In this document: piece after piece, positions 10,201 to 19,358 of the stretch | Numbering within the stretch: position 1 is the first letter of the stretch | How the letters are laid out: every line of letters starts with the position of its first letter | Source of the DNA: an uncultured Alphaproteobacteria bacterium | Lineage (GTDB): Bacteria; Pseudomonadota; Alphaproteobacteria; HIMB59; GCA-002718135 | NCBI GenBank assembly: GCA_902620425.1 | Contig: CACNHX010000003.1 | Location: 71,199 to 135,198, forward strand | Length of the DNA stretch: 64,000 bases | Direction: 5' to 3' | Program-made: the position numbers and the translations under genes | The notes under the pieces: model-generated | What the model saw: only the letters and a program-made list of their open reading frames with translations | What the model was told of the DNA's origin: nothing | Databases searched by the model: none

Positions 10201-11748
10201 TTATCTTTTTAAATATTCTCTTAACTGATTTACCGATAGGACTTTTAACATAATTACTAATCCAAAATAAATAATTATAGCTAAAAAGATCAGTAGAAGT
10301 AAAAGTGCTGAATTTAATAAGCCTGAATTACCACTAATATTCGTAAAGAATAGTCCATTTAATACGTATATTCCTATAAATAATAGGGATGAACTTAGTA
10401 AAATTTTAATGGAATTCTTTACTAATAGATCATCAAATTTCATATGGCTTCTAATAGCTAAAAAGAGATACAATAATAATGCGTTTACCCATGCACTAAT
10501 TGCCGTTGCAACAGCAATACCCATTTCTCTCATTGATCCAATTAAAATTAGTGATAACACAACATTACTAATCACACTTACAATAGAAATGTAGAGAGGT
10601 GTTTTAGTATCTTCTCTTGCAAAGAAACAAGAAACTAAAACTTTAATTATAATGTAAGCAGGTAAACCTAAGGCAAAGTAACTTAATACTTTAGCAGTAT
10701 AAAAAGTATCTTCTGCTACAAATGCACCTCGTTCAAATAAAATTTGTATAATGGGTTCAGCTAAAATAAATAATCCTATAGCTGATGGTAAAGAAATTAA
10801 TAACGAAAATTCAATAGATCTATTTTGAATATTATTTGTTGTTTCTTGATCTGATTGTTTAATTGCTTTTGATAAACTTGGTAACAGAACTATGCCAAGT
10901 GCTATTCCAAATATCGCAAGTGGTAATTGGTTAAGACGATCCGCATAATAAATATGACTGATTGCACCAACGGGTAAAAAAGAAGCAATAATAGTTCCAA
11001 TAACAATATTTAATTGAATAACACCTGAGCCAACAACACCTGGTAAAAATAATTTGAAAAACTTTTTTAATTTTTCATTTAAAACTGGAAGGATAATACG
11101 TGGTCGATAAAAATTTAAAACCGCTCTGTATAAATATAAAAATTGTAAAACTCCTCCTATTAATACACCATACGATAATGCGTGACCTGCAGTAGTTACA
11201 AAAGGTGTTAAAAAAAATAATGACAGAATAAAACTTATATTCAAAATTGCAGGAGCAAATGCACCAGCAGCGAAACGTTCATGAACATTATTAATTGAAG
11301 CAAAGTGAGCAGCTAAGGATATAAAAATAATATAGGGGAAAATTATTTTTCCAAAATGTACAGCAAGTTCATAGGCTTCTTTATTATCAGTAAAACCTGG
11401 TGCTAAAACTTGAATGATATAAGGCATCCCAAAGAAGAAAATGATCGTTAAAACGACCGTAGCAAATAGTAACATTGAGGTCGTGTTTTCAACAAAGTCA
11501 GAAGCCTCGCGTTCATCTTTTGGATTAAGAACAACACCTGAGAAAACAGGGATTAATGCAGCACTGTATGCTCCTTCAGCTAGGACACGGCGAAAGAAAT
11601 TAGGAATACGAAATGCTACGAAGAAGGCATCAGCAATTACTGTCGATCCAAGATATCTTGCTATTAATATGTCTCGAATAAAACCTAATACTCGACTTAA
11701 AAATGTATAGAAGCTGACAGTAAAGAATGATCTAAAAAGACTCTTCAT
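10201..11748 (-). CDS. murJ: lipid II flippase MurJ
   Basis: Integral membrane protein of 515 residues in the MVF/MOP superfamily, flipping the peptidoglycan precursor lipid II across the inner membrane. The N-terminal [19 protein letters not shown] motif and the [17 protein letters not shown] segment are MurJ hallmarks, and about 14 hydrophobic helices can be traced. Length is standard (about 510). It sits 54 bp downstream of phoB on the same strand. No terminator is visible in that gap, so some read-through from the Pho operon is possible. Confidence 0.94.
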   Translation of the reverse strand: MKSLFRSFFTVSFYTFLSRVLGFIRDILIARYLGSTVIADAFFVAFRIPNFFRRVLAEGAYSAALIPVFSGVVLNPKDEREASDFVENTTSMLLFATVVLTIIFFFGMPYIIQVLAPGFTDNKEAYELAVHFGKIIFPYIIFISLAAHFASINNVHERFAAGAFAPAILNISFILSLFFLTPFVTTAGHALSYGVLIGGVLQFLYLYRAVLNFYRPRIILPVLNEKLKKFFKLFLPGVVGSGVIQLNIVIGTIIASFLPVGAISHIYYADRLNQLPLAIFGIALGIVLLPSLSKAIKQSDQETTNNIQNRSIEFSLLISLPSAIGLFILAEPIIQILFERGAFVAEDTFYTAKVLSYFALGLPAYIIIKVLVSCFFAREDTKTPLYISIVSVISNVVLSLILIGSMREMGIAVATAISAWVNALLLYLFLAIRSHMKFDDLLVKNSIKILLSSSLLFIGIYVLNGLFFTNISGNSGLLNSALLLLLIFLAIIIYFGLVIMLKVLSVNQLREYLKR

Positions 11749-11802
11749 ATGGTGGTTTTATAGTTTGGTAAGTGATTTGTATAAGTGAAATTTATGGCTT
11801 AA

Positions 11803-12486
11803 TTACGAGCCAAAACAATATCCTGCTGATCTCACGGTTCTTATAAAATCTTCTTTTACGTCATTATTAATGGCCTTTCGCAGTCTTCTTATATGAACAT
11901 CAACTGTTCGAGGTTCTACATGGGCCTCATTTTTCCAAACATGATTAAGTAATTGTTCGCGGCTAAAGACACGACCAATATTTTCCATGAAGAAAGCTAA
12001 TAAATTAAATTCTGTTGGACCAAGATGAAGAGTTTCTCCATCTCGTGATGCTGAGTGAGATACAAGGTCAATTACTATTCCTTTATAAGTTAAAACTTCA
12101 TCTACAAACATTGGTCTAATTCGTCGAAGAACAGCTTTTACTCTTGCCACTAATTCGTTAACCGAAAAAGGTTTTGTTATGTAATCATCTGCTCCAGTTT
12201 CTAAGCCACGAAGTTTATCTTCTTCCTCGCCTTTTGCTGTTAACATTATGATAGGAATATTCTTATGTTCTTTATTTTTTCTAATTCTTCTACAAAGTTC
12301 AATTCCTGATAGTTTAGGTAACATCCAATCAAGAATAATTATGTCAGGTGGTTTATATAATATTTTTTCTAAAGCAGTTTCACCGTCCGTTGCAGTATCT
12401 ATTTTATATCCTTCTTTATTAAAATTAAATTTAAGAAGATCTAGTAATGCTTCTTCATCTTCGACGATAAGCATTTTTAGTTTCAT
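11803..12486 (-). CDS. phoB: phosphate regulon response regulator PhoB
   Basis: OmpR-family response regulator of 227 residues that activates Pho-box promoters. The receiver domain has the acidic pocket (VEDEE, 8-12), phosphoacceptor Asp53 in DWMLP and the conserved Lys in LTAK. The C-terminal winged-helix domain ends with the RTVDVHIRRLRKA recognition-helix region. Start is the ATG at 12486 or the ATG at 12474 (giving MLIVEDE). A three-unit Pho-box-like repeat ends only 12 bp before 12486, so the transcript leader must be very short or absent. Last gene of the phoR-pstSCAB-phoU-phoB block but with its own apparent autoregulated promoter. Confidence 0.95.
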   Translation of the reverse strand: MKLKMLIVEDEEALLDLLKFNFNKEGYKIDTATDGETALEKILYKPPDIIILDWMLPKLSGIELCRRIRKNKEHKNIPIIMLTAKGEEEDKLRGLETGADDYITKPFSVNELVARVKAVLRRIRPMFVDEVLTYKGIVIDLVSHSASRDGETLHLGPTEFNLLAFFMENIGRVFSREQLLNHVWKNEAHVEPRTVDVHIRRLRKAINNDVKEDFIRTVRSAGYCFGS

Positions 12487-12497
12487 GAATCTCTACT

Positions 12498-12526
12498 ATT
12501 AAATTTTTGTTACAATTCTATTACAA
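12498..12526 (-). promoter_or_regulatory. candidate Pho box before phoB
   Basis: Read on the minus strand, three 7-bp units TTGTAAT, TTGTAAC and ATTTAAT are spaced exactly 11 bp apart (4-bp AT-rich spacers), the geometry of PhoB half-sites. Bases 12499-12517 (minus) are identical over 19 positions to the site before the DUF47-pit operon: AATTGTAACAAAAATTTAA. It lies entirely between phoU and phoB, suggesting phoB autoregulation. Confidence 0.72.
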
Positions 12527-12527
12527 T

Positions 12528-13238
12528 TTATTTTTTCTTTGGAAGAATTGCTTCCCAGGTTGGGTCTGGATTACCATCAAATAGGGGCTCACCAGAAACT
12601 GCATAATAAATATCTTCAGCTATATTTTGTACATAATCACCAATTCGCTCTAGGTCTTTAACCATATATAAAAGACTTGTACATGCTGTGATTCTTTTTG
12701 GTTCTTCCATCATGTAGGTTAATAGTTGTCTTAATATTCCAAGATATTCTTCATCAATTTGTCTATCCATTAACCAAACTTTTTTTGCGGCTTGATCTGA
12801 AAATTCTAAAAAAGCTTTTATTACTTCACTAATCATTATATTTACTTGTGCACCCATATTAATAATATCTCTCGAAGGTTTTTCTGGCAAAACTATTTCT
12901 GCTACTGCTACTCTTTTGGCAATATTTGTTGCATGATCTCCTATTCTTTCTAGATCTTTATTGATTTTAATTGCTGAAAAAATTGTTCGTAAGTCTGCAG
13001 CCATCGGTTGTCTTTTGCCAAGTATTTCAACTAAGCTTTGATCAAGAGTATTATATGCTTTATCAATTACATCATCGTTTTCTATAATTTTTTCTGCAAA
13101 TTCTGTATCTTTATCCTTTAAACATTGAAGTGAGTCTTTTAGTTGATTTTCAACTAAACTGCCCATATCAACAATATTATTTTTAATGTCTCTAATTTCT
13201 TCATCATATGATTTTACAATATGTCCTTCTTGTTTCAT
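12528..13238 (-). CDS. phoU: phosphate signalling protein PhoU
   Basis: PhoU connects the Pst transporter to PhoR and shuts off the Pho regulon when phosphate is plentiful. The 236-residue protein is all helical with the two PhoU repeats: E/DxxxD metal-site motifs are visible as INKDLERIGDHATNIA in the first half and VKDLERIGDYVQNIA in the second. The start shares one base with the pstB stop (TAATG junction), indicating translational coupling. The phoB Pho box begins just after its stop. Confidence 0.95.
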   Translation of the reverse strand: MKQEGHIVKSYDEEIRDIKNNIVDMGSLVENQLKDSLQCLKDKDTEFAEKIIENDDVIDKAYNTLDQSLVEILGKRQPMAADLRTIFSAIKINKDLERIGDHATNIAKRVAVAEIVLPEKPSRDIINMGAQVNIMISEVIKAFLEFSDQAAKKVWLMDRQIDEEYLGILRQLLTYMMEEPKRITACTSLLYMVKDLERIGDYVQNIAEDIYYAVSGEPLFDGNPDPTWEAILPKKK

Positions 13239-13999
13239 TAACCAAATCTCCCTGTAATGTAATCCTGTGTTTTTGTATTATCAGGATTTGTAAAAATTTT
13301 GTTTGTCTCACCCGTTTCTATTAATTCTCCTAAATGGAAGAAACATGTTTTCTGCGAAACCCTGGCTGCCTGTTGCATAGAATGAGTTACTATAATAATT
13401 GTATAGTTTAATCTTAACTCATCAATTAATTCTTCTATAATAGCAGTTGCTATTGGATCTAAAGCAGAGCAAGGTTCATCCATTAGGATTATTTCAGGAT
13501 TAACAGCAATTGCTCTTGCAATACATAATCGTTGTTGTTGACCGCCTGATAAACTTGTTCCAGGTTCATTTAATCGATCTTTTACTTCATCAAATAGACC
13601 TGCCTTTTTTAATGATGAATGTACAATTTCTTCTAATTCATTTTTTGAGTCAACTAAACCATGTATAGTTGGGCCATAAGCAACATTATCAAAAATAGAT
13701 TTAGGAAAAGGATTTGGTTTTTGAAATACCATTCCAATTTTAGATCTTAGACTTACAACATCGGTTTTTTCACTAATAATTTCTTCGTTATCTACTTTTA
13801 TTGATCCCGATACTTTACATATTTCAATTAAATCATTCATTCTGTTTATACATCTTAAGAAAGTTGATTTACCACATCCTGAAGGACCGATTAATGCCGT
13901 AACTTCTTTCTCCTTGATATCCATTGAGATTCCAAAAAGAGCTTGTTTGGATCCATAATATACATCTACACCATTTGCCAATATTTTAGAGTTACTCAT
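13238..13999 (-). CDS. pstB: phosphate ABC transporter ATPase PstB
   Basis: Cytoplasmic ATPase of the high-affinity phosphate importer, 253 residues. Walker [10 protein letters not shown] (38-46), Q-loop VFQKPNPFP (a PstB-specific sequence), signature LSGGQQQR, Walker [13 protein letters not shown] and the switch His in [12 protein letters not shown] are all present. Ends with the [10 protein letters not shown] tail typical of PstB. It follows pstA by 3 bp and is coupled to phoU. Confidence 0.97.
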   Translation of the reverse strand: MSNSKILANGVDVYYGSKQALFGISMDIKEKEVTALIGPSGCGKSTFLRCINRMNDLIEICKVSGSIKVDNEEIISEKTDVVSLRSKIGMVFQKPNPFPKSIFDNVAYGPTIHGLVDSKNELEEIVHSSLKKAGLFDEVKDRLNEPGTSLSGGQQQRLCIARAIAVNPEIILMDEPCSALDPIATAIIEELIDELRLNYTIIIVTHSMQQAARVSQKTCFFHLGELIETGETNKIFTNPDNTKTQDYITGRFG

Positions 14000-14002
14000 G
14001 TT

Positions 14003-15283
14003 TTACCACTTCCTTTCAAATCTATTTCTTAAGAACACTGCAATGGCATTCATCATAAACAAAAATATTAAAATTACCATTATTGCTGCGGCTGATTTTT
14101 CTTGAAAACCTCTTTCTGCACTTTCCACCCAAAGATATATTTGAACAGGTAGTGCTGCTGAAGGTTCTGTTAAACCAGTTGGAATATTAGGAATAAATGC
14201 AATCATGCCAATCATTATTAGTGGTGCTGTTTCTCCTAATGCTTGTGCTAATCCAATAATAGTCCCTGTTAAAGTCCCTGGTAGTGCAAGGGGTACGACA
14301 TGATGAAATACCGCTTGTGTTTTTGTTGCTCCAACTGCAAGTGCTCCTTCTTTAATTGAAGGAGGAACAGCTTTCAATGAAGCTCGACAGGCAATGATAA
14401 TGGTTGGTAACGTCATTAAGGCTAATACGGACCCTCCAACTAACGGTGTACTCCTTGGAAGACCAAAAACATTAAGCAATACCCCCAACCCAAGTAGTCC
14501 AAAAACTATTGATGGGACTGCTGCTAGATTTGAAATATTTACTTCTATTAATTCAGTTATTCTATTTTTTGGAGCAAATTCCTCAAGATAAACAGACGCT
14601 CCTATAGCAATTGGAAAAGATAAAATAAAAACAGTAAAAAGAGTAAATAATGATCCCATAAATGAACCAGCTACACCAGCAATTTCAGGATGCCTTGAAT
14701 CTGCTTTAGTAAAAAAGAAATTATTAAAAACTTGTTTAACTCTATTTTCTTCAACTAATTGATCAACATAACTTAATTGAATATCATTTAATTTTCTTCT
14801 ATCTTCTGGCACATCCCTTCTTGAATTACCTTTTAATAGTTGATCCACATCACTATGGGCGGTTACCCAAATTTGTTGCTTAGTATTAATAACTTCAGGA
14901 TTATCTAAGAAGTAGTCTTTAATTTCCTTATCTACATTTATAGAAAATAATTTTTTTACTAATTTAATATCTGATTTTGAGAGATCAGGGAAAAAATTTT
15001 CAATAGCCTGTTTTTTAACTCTAAAAAATTTTCCTTTTTCCATATCTTCATCTGAAGAGTCAGGTGTTAGTTTTAAAACCTCTTGATTATAATCAACTTC
15101 TAGGAGAACAATTGTTTTTTGAAAAGCAGTGTATCCTTTAGAAAATATTGTATACAAAAGAAAAACTAAAACTGCTAAAGATAAACACATAGCTGTAAAG
15201 CCGTAATACTTAAATCGCATATCTTCTAAGCTTCTCTTTTTTCTCAAAGAAACAATTTTTTCTTTAGCAATAGAATTATTCAT
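14003..15283 (-). CDS. pstA: phosphate ABC transporter permease PstA
   Basis: Inner-membrane permease of the Pst importer, 426 residues. Like other alphaproteobacterial PstA proteins it has one N-terminal membrane helix (about 28-50), then a long extracytoplasmic insert up to about residue 205, then the transport core of five helices. The EAA-type coupling motif EGALAVGATKTQAVFHHVVPLALPG is seen near 317-341. The start overlaps pstC by 8 bp. Confidence 0.94.
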   Translation of the reverse strand: MNNSIAKEKIVSLRKKRSLEDMRFKYYGFTAMCLSLAVLVFLLYTIFSKGYTAFQKTIVLLEVDYNQEVLKLTPDSSDEDMEKGKFFRVKKQAIENFFPDLSKSDIKLVKKLFSINVDKEIKDYFLDNPEVINTKQQIWVTAHSDVDQLLKGNSRRDVPEDRRKLNDIQLSYVDQLVEENRVKQVFNNFFFTKADSRHPEIAGVAGSFMGSLFTLFTVFILSFPIAIGASVYLEEFAPKNRITELIEVNISNLAAVPSIVFGLLGLGVLLNVFGLPRSTPLVGGSVLALMTLPTIIIACRASLKAVPPSIKEGALAVGATKTQAVFHHVVPLALPGTLTGTIIGLAQALGETAPLIMIGMIAFIPNIPTGLTEPSAALPVQIYLWVESAERGFQEKSAAAIMVILIFLFMMNAIAVFLRNRFERKW

Positions 15284-16649
15284 AACGCTCCCTGTATCTC
15301 TTTACTATTTGTAGAGCTATAATGTTAAGAAATAATGTAATAACAAATAAAACTAATCCTAAAGCAAATGCTGATAATGTTCTTGGGTTATCAAATTCTT
15401 GATCACCTATTAAGGCCACAACAATTTGAACTGTAACTGTTGTTACGTTTTCAAAAGGATTGCCAGTAAGATTGGGGGCTGTGCCTGCTGCAACTACAAC
15501 AATCATAGTCTCCCCTATCGCTCTGGATATTGCTAATAAAAATGCTCCTACAATTCCAGGTAAAGCTGCTGGTAAAATTACTTTTTTAATAGTTTCTGCT
15601 TTATTAGCGCCAATACCAAGAGATGCTTCCCTTAGACTTTGTGGAACAGAGTTTATTACATCATCAGATAAAGAAGAAATAAAAGGAATAATCATAACCC
15701 CCATTACCATGCCGGCTGCAAGAGCGCTTGTTGGTGAAGCATCAATTCCAATTGATTGTCCAAATGCTTTAACGAAAGGTGCAACACTAACAAAAGCAAA
15801 GAACCCGTAAACTATTGTTGGTATCCCTGCCAAAATTTCGAGAAGAGGTTTAACTATTTTTCTAACTCTTTGACTTGCGTATTCTGCTAAATAAATTGCT
15901 GTTAATAATCCAAGAGGTGCCGCAACACACATGGCTACTACCATTACTAAAAATGTTCCAGCAAATATTGGTACTGCACCAAAGGATCCCTCTGCAGCTG
16001 TTTGACCTTCTCTAATTGGAATAAAAGGATACCACTCAGTACTAAATAAAAATTCGAAGATTGATACTTCTGCAAAAAAGCGAAGGCTTTCAAATATTAG
16101 TGAAAAAACTATTCCTATTGTAGTGAAAATAGCAACAGATGAACAAAATATAAGTATATATTGAATATATTTTTCAATTGTATGTTGAGCATGAAATTCT
16201 GGTTTTAATTTTTGTGAAGCGTATAAGGCTCCAAGTAACATTATAATGATTATTGAGGTATAAAAAGATATTTGACTTATTTGTCTTAAGGAAGAATAAT
16301 GAGCTGCAGCATTAATTATTTCTATAGATTTACCATCAGCAAAAGAAGGGTTATTAGCAACATTTCTAATCTCTGCTAACAATAATCCTTCGTTGTAAAC
16401 TGCGCCCTCAATATATTCAAAGTTACTAATAACTATGTTTTGAATAATCTGTTCTTGAAAAATAGCCCATGAAAAATAAACAATTAGTGCAGGAAACAAA
16501 CACCACATTAAAACGTATTGTGCGTAATAATTGGGAAGAGATTTGCTTTTCGTACCTTGTTTTTTAGAGTTTAATTTAATTCTTGATCTTCCGTATATAA
16601 AGGATGAGAAAATTCCGACTGCAATTAAAACTAAAGACCAAAAAAACAT
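15276..16649 (-). CDS. pstC: phosphate ABC transporter permease PstC
   Basis: Partner permease of the Pst importer, 457 residues. It has extra N-terminal helices and an extracytoplasmic segment before the core, as in other alphaproteobacterial PstC proteins. The core shows the coupling motif REASLGIGANKAETIKKVILPAALPG and the following AIGETMIVVVAAG segment typical of PstC. It lies behind the strong hairpin that follows pstS, so its expression should be lower than that of pstS. Confidence 0.94.
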   Translation of the reverse strand: MFFWSLVLIAVGIFSSFIYGRSRIKLNSKKQGTKSKSLPNYYAQYVLMWCLFPALIVYFSWAIFQEQIIQNIVISNFEYIEGAVYNEGLLLAEIRNVANNPSFADGKSIEIINAAAHYSSLRQISQISFYTSIIIIMLLGALYASQKLKPEFHAQHTIEKYIQYILIFCSSVAIFTTIGIVFSLIFESLRFFAEVSIFEFLFSTEWYPFIPIREGQTAAEGSFGAVPIFAGTFLVMVVAMCVAAPLGLLTAIYLAEYASQRVRKIVKPLLEILAGIPTIVYGFFAFVSVAPFVKAFGQSIGIDASPTSALAAGMVMGVMIIPFISSLSDDVINSVPQSLREASLGIGANKAETIKKVILPAALPGIVGAFLLAISRAIGETMIVVVAAGTAPNLTGNPFENVTTVTVQIVVALIGDQEFDNPRTLSAFALGLVLFVITLFLNIIALQIVKRYRERYE

Positions 16650-16664
16650 TTATAACTTAGTATT

Positions 16665-16695
16665 AAAAAAAAGGGGGCTTGTATGCCCCCATTTT
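16665..16695 (-). terminator. hairpin with T-tract between pstS and pstC (attenuator)
   Basis: On the minus strand a perfect GGGGGC / GCCCCC stem (16690-16685 and 16678-16673) with a 6-base loop is followed by a run of eight T. This is a textbook intrinsic terminator, placed 18 bp after the pstS stop and before pstC. Partial read-through would give many PstS molecules per transporter, the usual need for a periplasmic binding protein. Confidence 0.85.
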
Positions 16696-16712
16696 ATAAA
16701 AATTTAAGATTT

Positions 16713-17708
16713 TTATTTATAATTTGTTTGATTAGAAATAGCATCAAGAACAGCTGCTCTATCCGCAGGACTTAGTTGAACAAGTCCAGCATCTAGTAAG
16801 TAACCTTCTGTTGCTTCTTCACTTACAAACTCATTAACATAATCCATTAAACCAGGAATAACACCAATGTGTGCTTTTTTAATGTAGAAGAATAAAGGTC
16901 TTGCTATTGGATATGAATAATCTTGGATACCTTCCATAGAGATTTCAACACCGTTAATCATTGACGCTTTAACTTTATCAGAATTATTAGATACAAAACT
17001 ATAACCAAAGATACCGAATGCACCTTGTTCTTTAGTTATATGCTCAACATACAGTTCATCATTTTCACCACCTTCAATAACATGGCCATCTTCACGATAC
17101 GCTTGACAATCACCGTCAGCAACTAACATATCTTTAACACAACCCTTTTTCATTACAAGTGAGTCAAATGCATCTCTTGTTCCAGAAGTTGGAGGAGGTG
17201 CCATGATAGAAATTTCAACTTTTGGTAATCTTTTATCTATTTCATACCAAGTTGTTGGAGCATTTGCATTATCTCTAGCCATTGCCTGCCAGATTTCTTC
17301 TTTAGTTAAATCAATGCCACCTTTCATTGTAGCACCGTTAGTATATTTCCATTCATAATCTGCAGCGTATGCAAAAGCTATACCATCATTACCAACTCTA
17401 ACTTCGATGATATCGGTTACACCACCATCTTGACAAAGTTTGAATTCTTTATCTTTTTGTGCTCTTGAAGAGTTAGTGATATCTGGATGTTCAACTCCAA
17501 CACCTGCACAAAATAATTTGTGTCCTCCACCAGAACCAGTTGATTCAATTACGGGTGCTTTCATTCCTTGAGATGCCATTTTTTCAGCAACTAAAGTAGC
17601 GAAAGGATAAACTGTAGAAGATCCTACAATTGAAATATAGTCTCTTGCTGAAACTGAAGTAGTTCCAAATAAAGCAAGGACAGCAATTAATTTGATTACA
17701 TTTTTCAT
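16713..17708 (-). CDS. pstS: phosphate-binding protein PstS
   Basis: Periplasmic phosphate receptor of the Pst importer. A signal peptide covers about the first 21 residues (cleavage after SVSA), then the mature protein opens with RDYISIVGSSTVYPF. The phosphate-loop sequences GSSTVYPF, STGSGGGHKLFC and SGTRDAFDSLV are visible. I chose the ATG at 17708 because it follows a GAGG Shine-Dalgarno at a good distance and starts directly with the signal peptide; an in-frame ATG at 17720 also exists. A Pho-box-like repeat sits just upstream, inside the end of phoR. Confidence 0.95.
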   Translation of the reverse strand: MKNVIKLIAVLALFGTTSVSARDYISIVGSSTVYPFATLVAEKMASQGMKAPVIESTGSGGGHKLFCAGVGVEHPDITNSSRAQKDKEFKLCQDGGVTDIIEVRVGNDGIAFAYAADYEWKYTNGATMKGGIDLTKEEIWQAMARDNANAPTTWYEIDKRLPKVEISIMAPPPTSGTRDAFDSLVMKKGCVKDMLVADGDCQAYREDGHVIEGGENDELYVEHITKEQGAFGIFGYSFVSNNSDKVKASMINGVEISMEGIQDYSYPIARPLFFYIKKAHIGVIPGLMDYVNEFVSEEATEGYLLDAGLVQLSPADRAAVLDAISNQTNYK

Positions 17709-17738
17709 ATTAAGCCTCATTTAAAATAAGGTTGTCCT

Positions 17739-17767
17739 ACAAAATATATATTAAGAATTTATTACAG
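17739..17767 (-). promoter_or_regulatory. candidate Pho box before pstS, inside phoR 3' end
   Basis: On the minus strand CTGTAAT is followed exactly 11 bp later by TCTTAAT, with a weaker third unit ATTTTGT. The first unit overlaps the last codons of phoR. A TATTTT element lies about 20 bp further on as a possible -10. This would give pstS its own strong promoter in addition to read-through from phoR. Confidence 0.6.
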
Positions 17768-18803
17768 TTTGCTGAAATACTGGTAAAGAAATAGTAAATG
17801 TTGAACCCTTATCTACCTTGCTTTTTATCGATAATTTACCATTATGCCTATTAGTTATATGTTTAACAATAGATAAACCCAAACCCGTACCGCCTTGATT
17901 TCGAGATCTATTTTTATCTACTCTATAAAATCTTTCAGTAAGTCTAGTTAAATGCTCTTTCGATATGCCTTCTCCCTTATCTATAAAACTTATTTGGCAA
18001 AAGGTGGTATTGTCATCAATTACACTCTCAAGCTCAATTTCAATAGTAGAATTTTCTTTGCTATATTTGATTGCATTATCAGTTAGATTTAAAAAAACTT
18101 GAATCAAAGCATCTTTGTTTGCTGATATTGTAGACTTATCAAAATCATCCTTGATTTGAACTTCAATTTTTTTTGCCATTAACTTGTTTTGTAAATTATC
18201 TACTACGCCATCAATTAATTGCCTTATATTCGCTTCTTGAAATTCTATCGGCTTATCTTCAGTCTCATATTTACTTAGTAATAATAAATCTTCGACTAAT
18301 CTAGTCATACGCCAAGCCTGATCTTCCATTGTGTCTAAAAATTTACCAACCGTTTTGTCTTTGTTCTTATCTTCATTGAGTGAATTTTTAATTGTTTCAA
18401 CATAGCCTAGAATTGAGGAAAGAGGAGTTCTCAATTCATGACTTACATTAGCCACAAAATCTGTTCGCATTTGTTCGTAGTTTTTAAGAAGACTTTGATC
18501 GTTTAGTGATATTAATAATTCTTCATAATCTTTTTCTACAAATATTAAGTCAGCAATAAAATACATATCACTAAAATTAGATGGGGTGAATTCAAACCTA
18601 AAATCTTCTTTCTCCCTAAAGGCTTTATCAATAAAAGTATTTAACTCTGTTGATCTAATAATATTATTGAGATCTCTTCCTTCATCTATAAATAAAAATT
18701 TTTGTTTAGCTGCATTATTGTAAAAAATTATTTCCTTATTTGTATCAATTGCAATAATAATCGAAGGTATCTTACTTAGACTTAGTCTTAGTTTTTTTTT
18801 CAT
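17751..18803 (-). CDS. phoR: phosphate regulon sensor kinase PhoR, without membrane segments
   Basis: Histidine kinase of 350 residues controlling PhoB. A PAS domain fills about residues 8-100, then the dimerization domain with H-box VSHELRTPLSS (phosphoacceptor His122), N-box LNLTDNAIKYS, and the G1/G2 boxes DKGEGIS and GGTGLGLSIVKH. Most PhoR proteins begin with one or two membrane helices; this one has none, and a stop codon three codons upstream of the ATG at 18803 excludes a longer reading frame. It must therefore be a cytoplasmic or peripherally bound sensor. The start overlaps the end of the SET-domain gene by 32 bp. Confidence 0.9.
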   Translation of the reverse strand: MKKKLRLSLSKIPSIIIAIDTNKEIIFYNNAAKQKFLFIDEGRDLNNIIRSTELNTFIDKAFREKEDFRFEFTPSNFSDMYFIADLIFVEKDYEELLISLNDQSLLKNYEQMRTDFVANVSHELRTPLSSILGYVETIKNSLNEDKNKDKTVGKFLDTMEDQAWRMTRLVEDLLLLSKYETEDKPIEFQEANIRQLIDGVVDNLQNKLMAKKIEVQIKDDFDKSTISANKDALIQVFLNLTDNAIKYSKENSTIEIELESVIDDNTTFCQISFIDKGEGISKEHLTRLTERFYRVDKNRSRNQGGTGLGLSIVKHITNRHNGKLSIKSKVDKGSTFTISLPVFQQTVINS

Positions 18804-19272
18804 ATTTTTTTAATTTTGGCCAATCATTGTCACTTAAAATATAACCTACACAATTTCTAGAACCACACTTACAAATGTGATCCATAAAATCTGTATCAAA
18901 AGGATAACCATAGTTATAGAAAAGTTCGTCTCCTTTTTTTATTCGTTTAATAGAAGAAATCCAAATCTCATTATCTATGATGTCTACTTCACAATTCGGA
19001 TTACATGAGTGATTAATAAATTTTGCAAAGTTATAATCAACATCACCGTCTATGTCGTATCGCTTGTTTAGTTCAAAAACATAGACCATGCCGTTATTTT
19101 TATCTTTTTTTGCTTTGCGGATTTGTTTATCTGCTCTTTTGTCACCCTCTCTTTTAGTAACTTTATCACCAATATATTGGATTACTTTCTGGCCTTTTTT
19201 AATATTAGTTTTTGCAAATAATCCAGAACCGTGAAGGGGTGATTTTTTTTTAAACCAAATTTTCTGCGTCAT
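18772..19272 (-). CDS. SET-domain protein (putative lysine methyltransferase)
   Basis: A 166-residue protein made almost wholly of a SET domain: KKSPLHGSGLFAKTNIKKG opens it, FINHSCNPNC is the pseudoknot motif, GDELFYNYGYPF supplies the catalytic Tyr region, and a post-SET cysteine cluster (CKCGSRNCVGYI) follows. These features are those of active protein-lysine methyltransferases. I start it at the ATG at 19272, where homology begins; the frame is open to 19413 but that extension resembles nothing and would overlap the divergent plcP gene. It overlaps phoR by 32 bp and is probably cotranscribed with it. Target protein unknown. Confidence 0.8.
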   Translation of the reverse strand: MTQKIWFKKKSPLHGSGLFAKTNIKKGQKVIQYIGDKVTKREGDKRADKQIRKAKKDKNNGMVYVFELNKRYDIDGDVDYNFAKFINHSCNPNCEVDIIDNEIWISSIKRIKKGDELFYNYGYPFDTDFMDHICKCGSRNCVGYILSDNDWPKLKKYEKKTKTKSK

Positions 19273-19358
19273 ACTGTTATTTTTATACAATACACACATA
19301 TAATAATAAATTGTATTATAAAATGATACTTTTATGTATAAGAACAAATCTTTAATTA

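Noticed and set aside
15460..15810. 116-residue plus-strand frame inside pstC
   Set aside because: Shadow of the conserved permease core of pstC.
19273..19358. A Pho box between the SET gene and plcP
   Set aside because: AT-rich TTGTAT- and ATGTAT-like words occur but their spacing is not 11 bp, so I cannot support a site.
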